Assembly (NCBI GenBank): GCA_945865315.1
Contig: CAMBDK010000020.1
Span: 1-33,370, forward strand
Origin: Chitinophaga pinensis
Lineage (GTDB): Bacteria > Bacteroidota > Bacteroidia > 2-12-FULL-35-15
Length of the DNA stretch: 33,370 nucleotides
Direction of reading: 5' to 3'
Every line of letters starts with the position of its first letter. Positions within the stretch are counted from its first letter, which is position 1. Below the pieces are notes generated by a model, which saw nothing but the letters and a program-made list of their open reading frames with translations, did no database searches and was not told the origin of the DNA. A program made the translations under genes and the position numbers. Below, piece by piece: positions 17,462-25,701 of this stretch.

Positions 17462-17776
17462 GTTTCAGTTTTTTAACAAAGTGCTAATTTAAGAATTTAT
17501 TTGGTTAATAAATTAAAGTTTTCCAAATTTAGGTGCTTTATAAACCTTTGTAAAGTCTATATTTTATTAGATTTATTATTTTTTAAGGTTTAAATAAGAA
17601 ATGTAATTATAAAAAAAAGGATTATTTCTTCATGTAGAATTTTTTAATTCAAAATGATGTTATTTTTTCAATTATTTATCATTGTCATAAAGTGAAATTA
17701 ATAATTTCCAAAATTAAAAAGTCTAAATTTTTTTTTAGTAATAATAAATAGTCACTAATTATGAGGCGAGCGCCAT
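17462..17776. other. AT-rich intergenic region
   Basis: About 315 bases between rmuC and the Omp85-like gene, both on the minus strand. It contains the possible rmuC -7 element (TAAATTTG, 17524-17531) and several A/T homopolymer runs. I see no gene, remnant or clear hairpin. Confidence 0.4.
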
Positions 17777-19552
17777 TTAAAAATAGTTGACAATACCAAA
17801 ATGTATTTTACCGCTTTTGACTTGGAATTGATTATCAAACTGTTTACCAAGCGCATAATTAATAGAGAATATACCTGCTTTAGTCTCAAAACTTATTCCG
17901 GCACCAAAACTAATAGGAGTATCATTTATATAAGATTTATTATTATTTTTTTCGTAATAAGCACCATCACTAAATAAATATAAATATGAATTTTGTTCTA
18001 ATAAATAGCGATATTCTATTGTAAAGATTGCAAAGGAGGAAGCAAAAATTGATTCTTCATCAAAGCCCCGCAAGGCTTTTAATCCACCTATACGAAATAA
18101 CTCATTCTGGAAAATAGACTCCCCATATATAAATCCAGATTGTATTCCAAGTTTTAAAGTACTCCTATCTATTAAGGATAAATAAAGGCATGCCTCTAAT
18201 TCTGCATTATATTGCGTCGAATTTAATTTTAATTTATCATAGACAATTGGATTTAATGCGATATTTTTTTTTATAGTTTTTGTTCCAACACTAATGTTTC
18301 CATTTATGTAAAATCCTTTTTGAGGGTTAAGCCGATAATCTAATTCTTCATATTTTATACCAATTCCGTACATGTTATTTTGAATATCAGCGTTCGCTGG
18401 CAATGTTGTTAGTTGTTCCAATCCTTTAGATGACAATATGTTAGATACTTTGTTATTGTAAAATATTTTAAAATAATTGGCACCAATAAATATATATTGT
18501 AATCCAAAAGTTTGATTTATATCCAAAAAGGAGGTATCTCTCTTATAGAGTTTGAAATTATAATCTAATCCAAAAGGGGAACGCAATAGAAAAGGGTAAA
18601 CCAACCGTAATTTTAAATCCTGCGTTTGCGTTTGAAGTCTGCGCCAATTCAAATCAATTAATTCGCCTCTTCCTAATCCATTCTGTAATTTTAAACTTAC
18701 ATCCCCCGTTACATTTATTTCACCAGTTTTATTATTTGGCAAAATCCCAATGATACCGTTAAAAGCGCTCGCCTGTTTTGTGTCGAGGTATAAAATTAAT
18801 TTGTTGAAATCATTGTTGAATAATATGTTTGCAGGCTTGTAGGATTTAATAAATGGAATTTCAGCTAATCTTGTATTTACCTGTTTTAACTGAGATTCGT
18901 TGTATAAATTACCTGGTTTTATTTTAAGATAATTGTATATATATATGGTAGAAATTTTTGCAGGACCTTTTATTAAAACACTATCAATTTTTTCTTCTGA
19001 TTCCTTTGATAGGTTAAGTTGTGCTGAAATTTCCCCATTTTTTATAATTATATTATCTAGTTTAATATTGGCAAAAGGATAGCCATTATTTTCATAATAA
19101 GTTATAATTTTTTCCTGTATAAGTCTTATTTCTTTATAATAGATGGCTTTATGATGATATAATTTTTCACGGAAACCTATTTCATTCAATACACTTTCAT
19201 CAACGTTCCCAGAACTTAAATTAGCCCATAAATAATTTATACCAAGCGACAAGTAAGCTTTTTTATAGTTTATCGTTCCTGTTAAACTATCGCAAGAAGC
19301 AGTGAGGTATGCTTTGTCAAAACAATAATTTAAAACATTTTTAATTTCTTTATCTCGGTCTGAAATGTTCTTAAATATTTTTTGGTAATTAAGTGTTTTA
19401 AGAATCGCCGAGTCCTTTAGTGCTATAATTTCTAATCTATAAGCAAGATTTTCAATTGAGGTGGTATCTTTAGATTGTGCATGTCCTATGGCAGGAAAAA
19501 ACGCAACTAATTTTATAACTAAATTAAAAATAAGAATTCTTTGGAAGTACAT
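17777..19552 (-). CDS. BamA/TamA (Omp85) family outer membrane protein
   Basis: Omp85 proteins insert or export proteins across the outer membrane. The 591-residue product has an N-terminal signal-like segment ending near GHAQ. Two or so POTRA-like modules follow (about 130-260: GYPFANIKLDNI, DSVLIKGPAKISTIYIYNYLKI). A 16-strand-type barrel region carries the family's LRGF motif in RIGGLKALRGFDEES (about 485-500) and the penultimate-strand pattern FGAGISFETKAGIFSINYALG. It ends in a terminal aromatic residue (NYF). It is shorter than BamA (about 800 residues, five POTRA), so it is a BamA/TamA relative rather than the main assembly factor. It is a single gene, 315 bases from rmuC and divergent from the lipoprotein gene. 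Confidence 0.87.
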   Translation of the reverse strand: MYFQRILIFNLVIKLVAFFPAIGHAQSKDTTSIENLAYRLEIIALKDSAILKTLNYQKIFKNISDRDKEIKNVLNYCFDKAYLTASCDSLTGTINYKKAYLSLGINYLWANLSSGNVDESVLNEIGFREKLYHHKAIYYKEIRLIQEKIITYYENNGYPFANIKLDNIIIKNGEISAQLNLSKESEEKIDSVLIKGPAKISTIYIYNYLKIKPGNLYNESQLKQVNTRLAEIPFIKSYKPANILFNNDFNKLILYLDTKQASAFNGIIGILPNNKTGEINVTGDVSLKLQNGLGRGELIDLNWRRLQTQTQDLKLRLVYPFLLRSPFGLDYNFKLYKRDTSFLDINQTFGLQYIFIGANYFKIFYNNKVSNILSSKGLEQLTTLPANADIQNNMYGIGIKYEELDYRLNPQKGFYINGNISVGTKTIKKNIALNPIVYDKLKLNSTQYNAELEACLYLSLIDRSTLKLGIQSGFIYGESIFQNELFRIGGLKALRGFDEESIFASSFAIFTIEYRYLLEQNSYLYLFSDGAYYEKNNNKSYINDTPISFGAGISFETKAGIFSINYALGKQFDNQFQVKSGKIHFGIVNYF

Positions 19553-19629
19553 AGCATAAAGATAAACAAAACAGAATAAAAAATTAACGAATAAAATCAG
19601 TATGTATTATTAAATAAACCAAGAAATAT

Positions 19630-19659
19630 TTTGAAATTCAGATAATAGTGTTAATTTTG
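19630..19659 (+). promoter_or_regulatory. Bacteroidota-type promoter for the lipoprotein operon
   Basis: TTTG (19630-19633) and TAATTTTG (19652-19659) match the -33 and -7 elements of the Bacteroidota housekeeping sigma factor, with an 18-base spacer. The ATG at 19711 is 51 bases further on. Confidence 0.6.
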
Positions 19660-19710
19660 TTTAATAAGTGAAATAAAAATTTGTATTAATATTTTTTATA
19701 TTAGAATATC

Positions 19711-20583
19711 ATGTTAAAAGCATTTTCAATTATCGTTGCTATTGTTTTTTTTACAAGCTGTGGCGACTCTGGCAAAGAATCTAACGAAATGCCTGTAGAT
19801 TCTATAAAATCCAGTACAGTTTCAGATGCTGATTTAGGTAGTAAATTGTATAACATACCTTCTCCTATTGAGACTTTTACAATACTTAAAATGTCGGGAG
19901 CAAAATTTGACAAATCTTTGCTTAATGCAGCAAATAATATTGATAAATACGTATCAATTTATTCTAAATCTATCAATTTAGGTGTTTATTCAGCTGATTT
20001 GTCATTTTGTTTATTATATAAAGAAAATCAGGATGTGAATTTTTATCTTAAAAATGTAAATGAATTAACAACATCTCTTGGAATAGACGGCGATTTTGCC
20101 CAATTAGTGTCGCAAAGGCTTAAAGCAAATGCCAATAATTCAGATTCTATATTACAAATTGTATCGGATGCTAGTGTAGATGCATATGTATATTTAAAAG
20201 AAAATCAAAGAAATAGCACTTCAGTTTTAATTACTGCTGGTGGTTGGTTAGAGGCCATGCATTTTATTATAAAAATGGCGGAAACTACTCAAAATAAAGA
20301 TATTATAAGTTTGGTAGCAAGTCAAAGAAACGTAATTAAAAACCTTGTTATAATGCTTTCGAAATTTGAATCAGATGCAGAAATTGCTTCATTATTAACC
20401 GAAATAAAAGATATTTCTGCCATTTATGAAACATTAAAGGAGAGTAAGGATAAATCTACAGTTGCTTCTATTGATAAAAAAATAGTAAGTATTGGAAATA
20501 ATAAATCCTACGAAATATCTAAAGAAGAATTATCAGCGATACGTGAAAAAATAGAATTATTAAGAAATAAATTAACAATTTAA
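19711..20583 (+). CDS. Hypothetical lipoprotein (290 aa)
   Basis: I do not recognise the family. The N-terminus is a lipoprotein signal peptide with the lipobox FTSC (Cys17), followed by a polar linker (GDSGKESNEMP). The mature part is largely helical, with heptad-like hydrophobic spacing from about residue 50 to the end. It includes conserved-looking blocks such as NLGVYSADLSFCLLYKE and ITAGGWLEAMHFII. The end (KEELSAIREKIELLRNKLTI) looks like a coiled coil. It has its own promoter at 19630-19659. The next gene starts 10 bases after its stop, so the two are probably one operon. A minus-strand frame at 19701-19913 is a shadow. Confidence 0.82.
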   Translation: MLKAFSIIVAIVFFTSCGDSGKESNEMPVDSIKSSTVSDADLGSKLYNIPSPIETFTILKMSGAKFDKSLLNAANNIDKYVSIYSKSINLGVYSADLSFCLLYKENQDVNFYLKNVNELTTSLGIDGDFAQLVSQRLKANANNSDSILQIVSDASVDAYVYLKENQRNSTSVLITAGGWLEAMHFIIKMAETTQNKDIISLVASQRNVIKNLVIMLSKFESDAEIASLLTEIKDISAIYETLKESKDKSTVASIDKKIVSIGNNKSYEISKEELSAIREKIELLRNKLTI

Positions 20584-20593
20584 TCATAAGGTT

Positions 20594-21058
20594 ATGAAAT
20601 TTTCAGTTAGAACTTCAATGTTCATTTTGGCATTGTTTATTTTATTTTTTTCAATGCATACAACCGTTTCTGCACAATGCAAAACTGTTATTAAAACAGG
20701 AATTAAAAAATTAGCACCCTATACGCATAATGGACAAATAAATAATGTTAATATTAAAAATGGAAAGGTTGCCGAAATTCATTTGAGCTTTTATAAAGGA
20801 TTGTATTATAAACTTCAAATTAGTTCAGAAAAATCAGTAGGGAAAATTAGTTTTAGGGTGCTGGATGAAAATAATGTTGAAGTTTATAATAGCATGGCGA
20901 AGGATGATAATGCCGAATTTTGGAATTTTTATTCAAATTCTGCCCAGGATCTTATTATTGAATTAAAACCAGAAAACAACACTGATAGTGAAGGCTGTGT
21001 AGCTGTTTTAGTAGGGATGCAAATACCAAAAAGTAATAATCCTATCAGGAATTTATAA
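20594..21058 (+). CDS. Hypothetical secreted beta-rich protein (154 aa)
   Basis: I cannot assign a function. A signal peptide (ILALFILFFSMHTTVSA) precedes a mature part starting QCKTVIKTGIKKL. The body of about 125 residues looks like a beta-sandwich: alternating strands such as KVAEIHLSF, YYKLQISS, KISFRVLDENNVEVYNS and DLIIELKPE, followed by GCVAVLVGMQ. Two cysteines (in QCKT and EGCV) could form a disulfide. It follows the lipoprotein gene by 10 bases, so the two products may act together in the periplasm or at the outer membrane; that is inference. Confidence 0.78.
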   Translation: MKFSVRTSMFILALFILFFSMHTTVSAQCKTVIKTGIKKLAPYTHNGQINNVNIKNGKVAEIHLSFYKGLYYKLQISSEKSVGKISFRVLDENNVEVYNSMAKDDNAEFWNFYSNSAQDLIIELKPENNTDSEGCVAVLVGMQIPKSNNPIRNL

Positions 21059-21085
21059 TAATTAAATTTTAGGATTAATAAATTG

Positions 21086-21181
21086 CTAGGTTAATATTTT
21101 TCTCTCCCTTTGCATTATTTTATTTGTCAGTTTCTCGTCTTTCACAATTTCATAGATTTGATCGGCTAACCAAGGTGTCAT
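21086..21181 (-). pseudogene. Possible C-terminal gene fragment
   Basis: On the minus strand an open stretch reads MTPWLADQIYEIVKDEKL and then about a dozen mostly polar, basic residues before the stop at 21086. Its amphipathic-helix pattern looks like the end of a real protein. It is only 31 codons from the ATG and the frame is closed by a stop just upstream (about 40 codons in all). It may be a relic or a very small gene. I cannot name a family. Confidence 0.25.
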
Positions 21182-21206
21182 TGATTTATCACTACTTACT
21201 TTCAGT

Positions 21207-21237
21207 AATCACAATGCATTGTGGTTGTAGATTTTTT
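21207..21237 (+). terminator. Intrinsic terminator of the lipoprotein operon
   Basis: AATCACAA and TTGTGGTT (21207-21226) form an eight-pair stem with one G-U pair around TGCA. GTAGATTTTTT follows up to 21237. Its core CACAATGCATTGTG (21210-21223) is a perfect palindrome. The G-U pair becomes an A-C mismatch on the other strand, so the plus-strand reading is favoured. It is about 150 bases past the stop of the secreted-protein gene. Confidence 0.45.
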
Positions 21238-21418
21238 AGTGTTCAGAATCTGTAAGGTCGGGAAGAAAAAAAAGAATGAAAGAAGCAATAACAGGCAGTA
21301 TCATACCTATGAAAAACCAAAGCCAGGGCCTTCTACCCATTCGTTTAGCAAAACGTGCTGTTATTATTGGGACACTTAAAAAAATAAGTATTCCTATTAA
21401 AATAATAAATTCACCCAT
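21236..21418 (-). CDS. Small membrane protein (60 aa)
   Basis: I chose the ATG at 21418, which gives MGEFIILIGILIFLSVPII as the start. A longer frame up to 21505 would prepend 29 residues that run through a hairpin-rich intergenic element and look non-coding. The protein has two hydrophobic helices (about 3-20 and 37-54) joined by a short basic loop (ARFAKRMGRRP) and ends in an acidic tail. Such two-helix proteins resemble small phospholipase D-nuclease N-terminal-type or superinfection-immunity-type membrane proteins, but I cannot assign one. It is downstream of the YHYH gene on the same strand, separated by about 100 bases. Confidence 0.5.
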   Translation of the reverse strand: MGEFIILIGILIFLSVPIITARFAKRMGRRPWLWFFIGMILPVIASFILFFLPDLTDSEH

Positions 21419-21428
21419 ATATATATTA

Positions 21429-21525
21429 TTTGTTAGCCGCGGTTTGCAACTCCCAAAATTTTCAATGGCATTAAGCCTATTGGCAGTTCGACTTTTGCCA
21501 GACACATGTGTTTGTGCGCTGCCAA
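21429..21525. repeat. Structured GC-richer intergenic element
   Basis: Between the YHYH gene and the 60-residue gene lies a stretch visibly richer in G and C than its surroundings. TTGGCAG (21480-21486) pairs with CTGCCAA (21519-21525), and between them is the perfect palindrome ACACATGTGT (21502-21511). The outer part contains TGTTAGCCGCGGTTTGCAA. It looks like a mobile or dispersed structured repeat rather than a simple terminator. Confidence 0.5.
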
Positions 21526-21526
21526 T

Positions 21527-22732
21527 TTATTTCGCAATTATTATTTTTCTTACTGTCAATTTTTCTTTTCCTTGCAGTTTCAAATAATAAATTCCGTTAG
21601 AAAGGTTCTCTAAATTAAATGTATATGGTACTGCTGGTTGAATATTTCTTTCCATGAAAATTTGCTGTCCAACTTCATTTAAAAGTTGTATTTCCAAATT
21701 ATTATTTTCGCTTGGAGCAACAAATATTGTTATATTTTTTTTAGTTGGATTTGGATAATACTCAAATTCAATTTTTTGGTCAATGTTTGCTATCCCTAAT
21801 GCAGTTGGTATATAGGTTGTTACAGTTTCTGTTATTGTATTGTGACCACTATTCGAACCTGTATTTCCTGCCTGAACAGTTCCATAATAATTGGGCCCTA
21901 AAACATATGGATAAACAGGATATAAATTTTCGTCGATAGTAACAAAGTAAGCATAAATCCCATTGGGATAATCAGGCGTTACACAATATCTTCCATTGTG
22001 AATATCCAAATCTCCTGCACCATTTACAAATGTTCTATCTTCAATAAATGCTCCCAATGGATATGTAGCATCTACAGCTGGTCCATTTGTTCGAGTAGTC
22101 CCTGTATTCATAACAAAACTACTTTTCATTCTTTTAATAGCACCTGTGCCGTTTGAATTGGTATAAGCATAAGCTCCATAAATAGGAAAGCCGTCAAAAG
22201 CATATCCAATTATAGGAGAGAAGTGCGTACTGTCAGTATCGTCATACAAACATTTTGGATTTACATGATGATGATATTCGCCACTTGGACCTGGATGTCC
22301 CAAACAATCATCAAAACTTATACCTTCATAAAATAAAGCATCTCTATTCCAAATGCCTGCACTATTATAACTCATTCCGTCTTTTGCGTTAAATATACTT
22401 ACCCCATTGCTCCAAACGCCAATGTGTCCTAAAGGTATATTAATTAAAGTGCCCGTATTTTCATCTGGAGTGCGTGTAATTTTGAAAACAAAATTTTTAT
22501 CCGATGGAATGTTAGGGTTTGCTGTCCAAGGTCCGATTGTATAATCTGGAATACATGTTGAACTTACATAAACATTATTTGTTGAATATTGTACTTGTTG
22601 CACATTGGTTAAAATACCTGCGTAACCAGTTGATCCAGTCGTATTTATTTTCCATGAAGTAATTTCGGGTGATAATTGGGCAAATGCTATGTTTGCGAAA
22701 AAAATTGAAGCTAAAGTGTAAAATTGTTTCAT
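21527..22732 (-). CDS. YHYH domain protein with T9SS sorting domain
   Basis: This 401-residue protein is predicted to be secreted. A signal peptide (MKQFYTLASIFFANIAFA) precedes a YHYH domain (about 20-290) with a metal-site-like histidine cluster (EYHHHVNPKCLY) and the family blocks GYAFDGFPIYGAYAY and YFVTIDENLYPVYPYVLGP. The C-terminal 80 residues are a T9SS type A sorting domain (FEYYPNPTKKNITIF, LSNGIYYLKLQG, VRKIIIAK). YHYH proteins have no established activity; metal binding is inferred from the histidines. The diverged repeat at 22905-23020 lies upstream of its start. The gene follows the histidine operon on the same strand but is separated by 338 bases. Confidence 0.9.
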   Translation of the reverse strand: MKQFYTLASIFFANIAFAQLSPEITSWKINTTGSTGYAGILTNVQQVQYSTNNVYVSSTCIPDYTIGPWTANPNIPSDKNFVFKITRTPDENTGTLINIPLGHIGVWSNGVSIFNAKDGMSYNSAGIWNRDALFYEGISFDDCLGHPGPSGEYHHHVNPKCLYDDTDSTHFSPIIGYAFDGFPIYGAYAYTNSNGTGAIKRMKSSFVMNTGTTRTNGPAVDATYPLGAFIEDRTFVNGAGDLDIHNGRYCVTPDYPNGIYAYFVTIDENLYPVYPYVLGPNYYGTVQAGNTGSNSGHNTITETVTTYIPTALGIANIDQKIEFEYYPNPTKKNITIFVAPSENNNLEIQLLNEVGQQIFMERNIQPAVPYTFNLENLSNGIYYLKLQGKEKLTVRKIIIAK

Positions 22733-23070
22733 AATTTATAGATTATTATTGTTTGACAATTTTTATTTCAAAAGGTTTAATTTAGTTTTGTTTCAGCATC
22801 GGCTTAGTTTGTTTCCACATTTCGGCTAAATATACAATGTGGCCGCTTTCGTAAAAATAGTTATAAAAATTTTATTTACAAAAATTAATAGTTCAAAATT
22901 TCTTTCGCTGTGAAAGGTTTTTGCCACTACCTATTTCAATTGCGAACTAAAATGCTTAATGTTACTGTTAACGGTCATATAAAGTTTTACGGCTACTTGC
23001 AGTTTTTTTGGCTATGTGAAGTTATTCATTTGAGTGCTAACTAGCAAAAAAATCTTGTAGTAGCGCGCTT
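22733..23070. other. Gap between the his operon and the YHYH gene
   Basis: No gene is visible in these 338 bases. Directly after hisIE, on the minus strand, comes the 8-base palindrome AGCGCGCT and, nine bases on, a run of seven T, a possible weak terminator. The middle holds repeat copy A (22905-23020). I saw no TAnnTTTG element for the YHYH gene. Confidence 0.4.
22905..23020. repeat. Diverged intergenic repeat, copy A
   Basis: This copy shares GCGAACTAAAAT (22942-22953) and TTTTGGCTATG (23006-23016), in the same order and orientation and at similar spacing, with copy B at the window end. Both also begin with a TCGyTGTGAAA...TTTTTGC pattern. It lies upstream of the YHYH/T9SS gene. Confidence 0.6.
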
Positions 23071-23670
23071 TTACCTGCTTGGCTTGTTTGATCGGCTTGC
23101 TAGTATTTGTTCAACCTTCTCGAGTTTGATATTTTTATATTTTAATAAAATTAAAAAATGATACAACAAATCAGCAGCTTCGTTTTTAAATAATTCTTCG
23201 TTGTCATCTTTAGCCTCAATAACCAATTCAATAGCTTCTTCGCCTACCTTTTGAATAACTTTGTTGATACCTTGTTTAAACAATTGGTTGGTATAGGATT
23301 TTTCATCATCACTATCAATGCGTTGGGATATTGTTTGCTCCAAGCTATATAAATAACCTTTGCTGGTTTCTTCATTAAAGCAGGAGGTTGATCCTGTATG
23401 ACAGGTTGGTCCTATTGGTTCAGCTTTAATTAATAGGGCATCCATATCACAATCGAGTTGAATCTCTTTTACAAGCAAAAAATTTCCGGAGGTTTCACCT
23501 TTTGTCCATAAGCGATTTTTTGATCGGCTAAAAAATGTCACTTTCCCTTCTTTTTCTGTTTTATCAAAAGCATCTTGATTCATATAACCTAACATCAGTA
23601 CTTGTTGCGTTAAGTGATTTTGTATGATAACTGGAACAAGTCCGTCGGCTGTATTAAAGTTTATTTTCAT
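23071..23670 (-). CDS. hisIE: Bifunctional phosphoribosyl-AMP cyclohydrolase / phosphoribosyl-ATP pyrophosphatase
   Basis: HisIE performs steps 2 and 3 of histidine synthesis: hydrolysis of phosphoribosyl-ATP to phosphoribosyl-AMP, then opening of the purine ring. The 199-residue fusion has the HisI domain first (about 1-105), with the metal-binding CDMDA block (C74, D75, D77) and cysteines C90 and C97 in [11 protein letters not shown]. The HisE domain follows (about 108-195), with [13 protein letters not shown] and [14 protein letters not shown], helices typical of the MazG-like fold. Its ATG overlaps the hisF stop as ATGA. It is the last gene of the operon. Confidence 0.97.
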   Translation of the reverse strand: MKINFNTADGLVPVIIQNHLTQQVLMLGYMNQDAFDKTEKEGKVTFFSRSKNRLWTKGETSGNFLLVKEIQLDCDMDALLIKAEPIGPTCHTGSTSCFNEETSKGYLYSLEQTISQRIDSDDEKSYTNQLFKQGINKVIQKVGEEAIELVIEAKDDNEELFKNEAADLLYHFLILLKYKNIKLEKVEQILASRSNKPSR

Positions 23671-24419
23671 CGGATTAATATATTTTCTGTTTTTAAATAG
23701 GTTTTTAAAATTTGAATAGAGATCTCGCCAAAGTGAAATATGCTTGCTGCCAATGCTCCACTAGCTTTTGTTTGCTCAAATACTTCTTTAAAATGCAACT
23801 TTGTTCCAGCCCCTCCGGATGCTATGATAGGAATTTGGAGTTGTTGAGAAATTTTATTGGTAATATCCAATGCAAAACCATTTTTGGTTCCATCATTGTT
23901 CATCGAGGTAAGTAGAATTTCGCCAGCACCTAATTTTTCACCTTCTAATGCCCAATCTATGGTTTTTAATCCAACAGGTATTTTACCTCCATTGCTGTAT
24001 ACATGCCATTCGTTGTTTTCGAATTTTGTATCAATGGCAAGCACTACTGCTTGGCTTCCAAATTGCTTTGCTATCTCTGTAATAAGTTGTGGTCGTTTAA
24101 TGGCCGCCGAATTAATACTCACTTTATCCGCCCCGGCTTTTATAATTGCCGATGCATCTTCCATCGAATTGATCCCTCCTCCAACTGTAAATGGTATATT
24201 TATTTCACGGGAAATTTTCTCTACGAGATCCACTAATGTTTTTCTTTTTTCATTAGTTGCCGTAATGTCTAAAAACACCAGTTCGTCGGCCCCCTCTTCA
24301 ACATATCTTTTGGCTAATTCAATGGGGTCGCCTGCATCACGGATATCTAAAAAGTTGATACCTTTTACTGTTCGTCCATTTTGGATATCCAAACAAGGTA
24401 TAATTCTCTTCTTTAACAT
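23667..24419 (-). CDS. hisF: Imidazole glycerol phosphate synthase cyclase subunit HisF
   Basis: HisF is the (beta/alpha)8-barrel half of IGP synthase. It uses ammonia from HisH to turn PRFAR into imidazole glycerol phosphate and AICAR. The 250-residue protein carries [15 protein letters not shown] with catalytic D11, the FTVGGGINS phosphate loop (about 78-85), and the second catalytic aspartate D130 in [18 protein letters not shown] is a second phosphate loop. Length and motifs are standard. Its start lies seven bases inside the hisA end, and its stop overlaps hisIE by four bases. Confidence 0.98.
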   Translation of the reverse strand: MLKKRIIPCLDIQNGRTVKGINFLDIRDAGDPIELAKRYVEEGADELVFLDITATNEKRKTLVDLVEKISREINIPFTVGGGINSMEDASAIIKAGADKVSINSAAIKRPQLITEIAKQFGSQAVVLAIDTKFENNEWHVYSNGGKIPVGLKTIDWALEGEKLGAGEILLTSMNNDGTKNGFALDITNKISQQLQIPIIASGGAGTKLHFKEVFEQTKASGALAASIFHFGEISIQILKTYLKTENILIR

Positions 24420-25126
24420 AGTGTACTTAATTCTTTTAATGAAATTTTTTTCTCGTAAATAGCTTTGCCTACAATGGCGCCTTCACAGCCAATAGCTTTT
24501 AATTTTTCTAGGTCTGCAATATTAGATACACCTCCACTTGCTATGAGTTTAATATTTAACTTACTCAATATCTCGGTGTATAATTCGTTAGCTGATCCCT
24601 GTAACATACCATCTTTGTTGATATCAGTACTGATAACGTAATCTACCCCTTTGGCTTGATAATCTTTAATAAAATCAACAACATCTAATTCCGTATTTTC
24701 TAGCCAACCCTGTGTGGCTATCATGCGATTATTGCAATCGGCCCCTAAGATAATTTTGTTTGGTCCATAGGTTTGTATCCATTCTATAAATAATTGTGGA
24801 TTGGTTACGGCTATGCTACCCCCCGTTATTTGTGAGGCTCCATTACCGAATGCAATTTTTAGATCTTCGGTAGATTTTAATCCTCCCCCGAAATCTACAA
24901 TTAATTTGGTTTTTGTTGTAATGTCATTTAATACCTTATAGTTGATGATTTGTTTGGCACGAGCACCATCTAAATCTACCAAGTGCAAATATAGCATGCC
25001 ATTGGCCTCAAACTCCTTGGCAACTTCTAGTGGATTGATGTTGTATATCTTCTCGGTAGCATAATCGCCTTTGGTAAGGCGTACACATTTGCCGTTCATA
25101 ATATCTATGGCTGGTATAATTCTCAT
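24413..25126 (-). CDS. hisA: ProFAR isomerase HisA
   Basis: HisA converts N'-ProFAR to PRFAR by an Amadori rearrangement. The 237-residue (beta/alpha)8 barrel is related to HisF but has the HisA-specific start [21 protein letters not shown], with catalytic D8. The VDFGGGLKS phosphate loop comes next, then D130 in ILGADCNN and LIASGGVSN near the C-terminus. [11 protein letters not shown] is also typical of HisA. Its ATG overlaps the hisH stop as ATGA. Confidence 0.98.
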   Translation of the reverse strand: MRIIPAIDIMNGKCVRLTKGDYATEKIYNINPLEVAKEFEANGMLYLHLVDLDGARAKQIINYKVLNDITTKTKLIVDFGGGLKSTEDLKIAFGNGASQITGGSIAVTNPQLFIEWIQTYGPNKIILGADCNNRMIATQGWLENTELDVVDFIKDYQAKGVDYVISTDINKDGMLQGSANELYTEILSKLNIKLIASGGVSNIADLEKLKAIGCEGAIVGKAIYEKKISLKELSTLC

Positions 25127-25701
25127 AATGATAAAAAATTATTCAATATTATTTCTCCAATCTGGGCCGACTTTTCCGTGTGAAATTGTGTGGCGTAAAA
25201 ATTATCTTTTTGAATAGCTGCGCTAAACGGTAATATATAATTGCAGGTAGCTACCGTATCTTTAACAAGCTCGGCATAATAACTATGAACGAAATATACA
25301 TCATTCGTTTGGCTTATTCCTTTAAACATGGCCCCCGAGGTTTCCAACAAATTATTCCATCCCATATGTGGTACAATATCTATAGGAGGGAATTTTTTAA
25401 CTACGGTGTCAAAAATTCCAAGACATTTTGTATTACCTTCTTCCGAGCTTTTGCACATCAGTTGTAATCCCAAACAAATACCTAATACGGGTTGTTTTAA
25501 CGAAACAATAAGTTTGTCCAACTGATGTTGCTTCAAATAAGCCATGGCTGTACTAGCCTCACCAACTCCAGGGAAGATTACTTTGTTGGCCCTTTTAATT
25601 TCCGAAGGATCATCGGTGATGATGCAGTCAAAACCTAAACGTTTCACTGCATTCTCCACCGATTTGGTATTACCTGCATTGTATTTAATAATGGCTATCA
25701 T
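25123..25701 (-). CDS. hisH: Imidazole glycerol phosphate synthase glutaminase subunit HisH
   Basis: HisH is a class I glutamine amidotransferase that feeds ammonia to HisF. The 192-residue product has the triad Cys76 in [10 protein letters not shown], His174 and Glu176 in QFHTEKS, and the oxyanion region FPGVGEAS near residue 44. It starts [15 protein letters not shown], typical of HisH. Length is normal. It overlaps hisB upstream and hisA downstream by four bases each (ATGA), so the two IGP synthase subunits are made from coupled genes with hisA between them. Confidence 0.98.
   Translation of the reverse strand: MIAIIKYNAGNTKSVENAVKRLGFDCIITDDPSEIKRANKVIFPGVGEASTAMAYLKQHQLDKLIVSLKQPVLGICLGLQLMCKSSEEGNTKCLGIFDTVVKKFPPIDIVPHMGWNNLLETSGAMFKGISQTNDVYFVHSYYAELVKDTVATCNYILPFSAAIQKDNFYATQFHTEKSAQIGEIILNNFLSL

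Noticed and set aside
21429-21525. Structured element considered as an integron attC site
   Set aside because: The two ends do not carry the paired RYYYAAC and GTTRRRY core sites, and no integrase is in the window.
23712-24462. Several plus-strand reading frames of 67-201 codons opposite hisF and hisIE
   Set aside because: They lie wholly antisense to genes with full family motifs, have no domain pattern of their own, and their composition mirrors the other strand. The same applies to frames opposite hisH, hisB, hisC, hisD and hisG.
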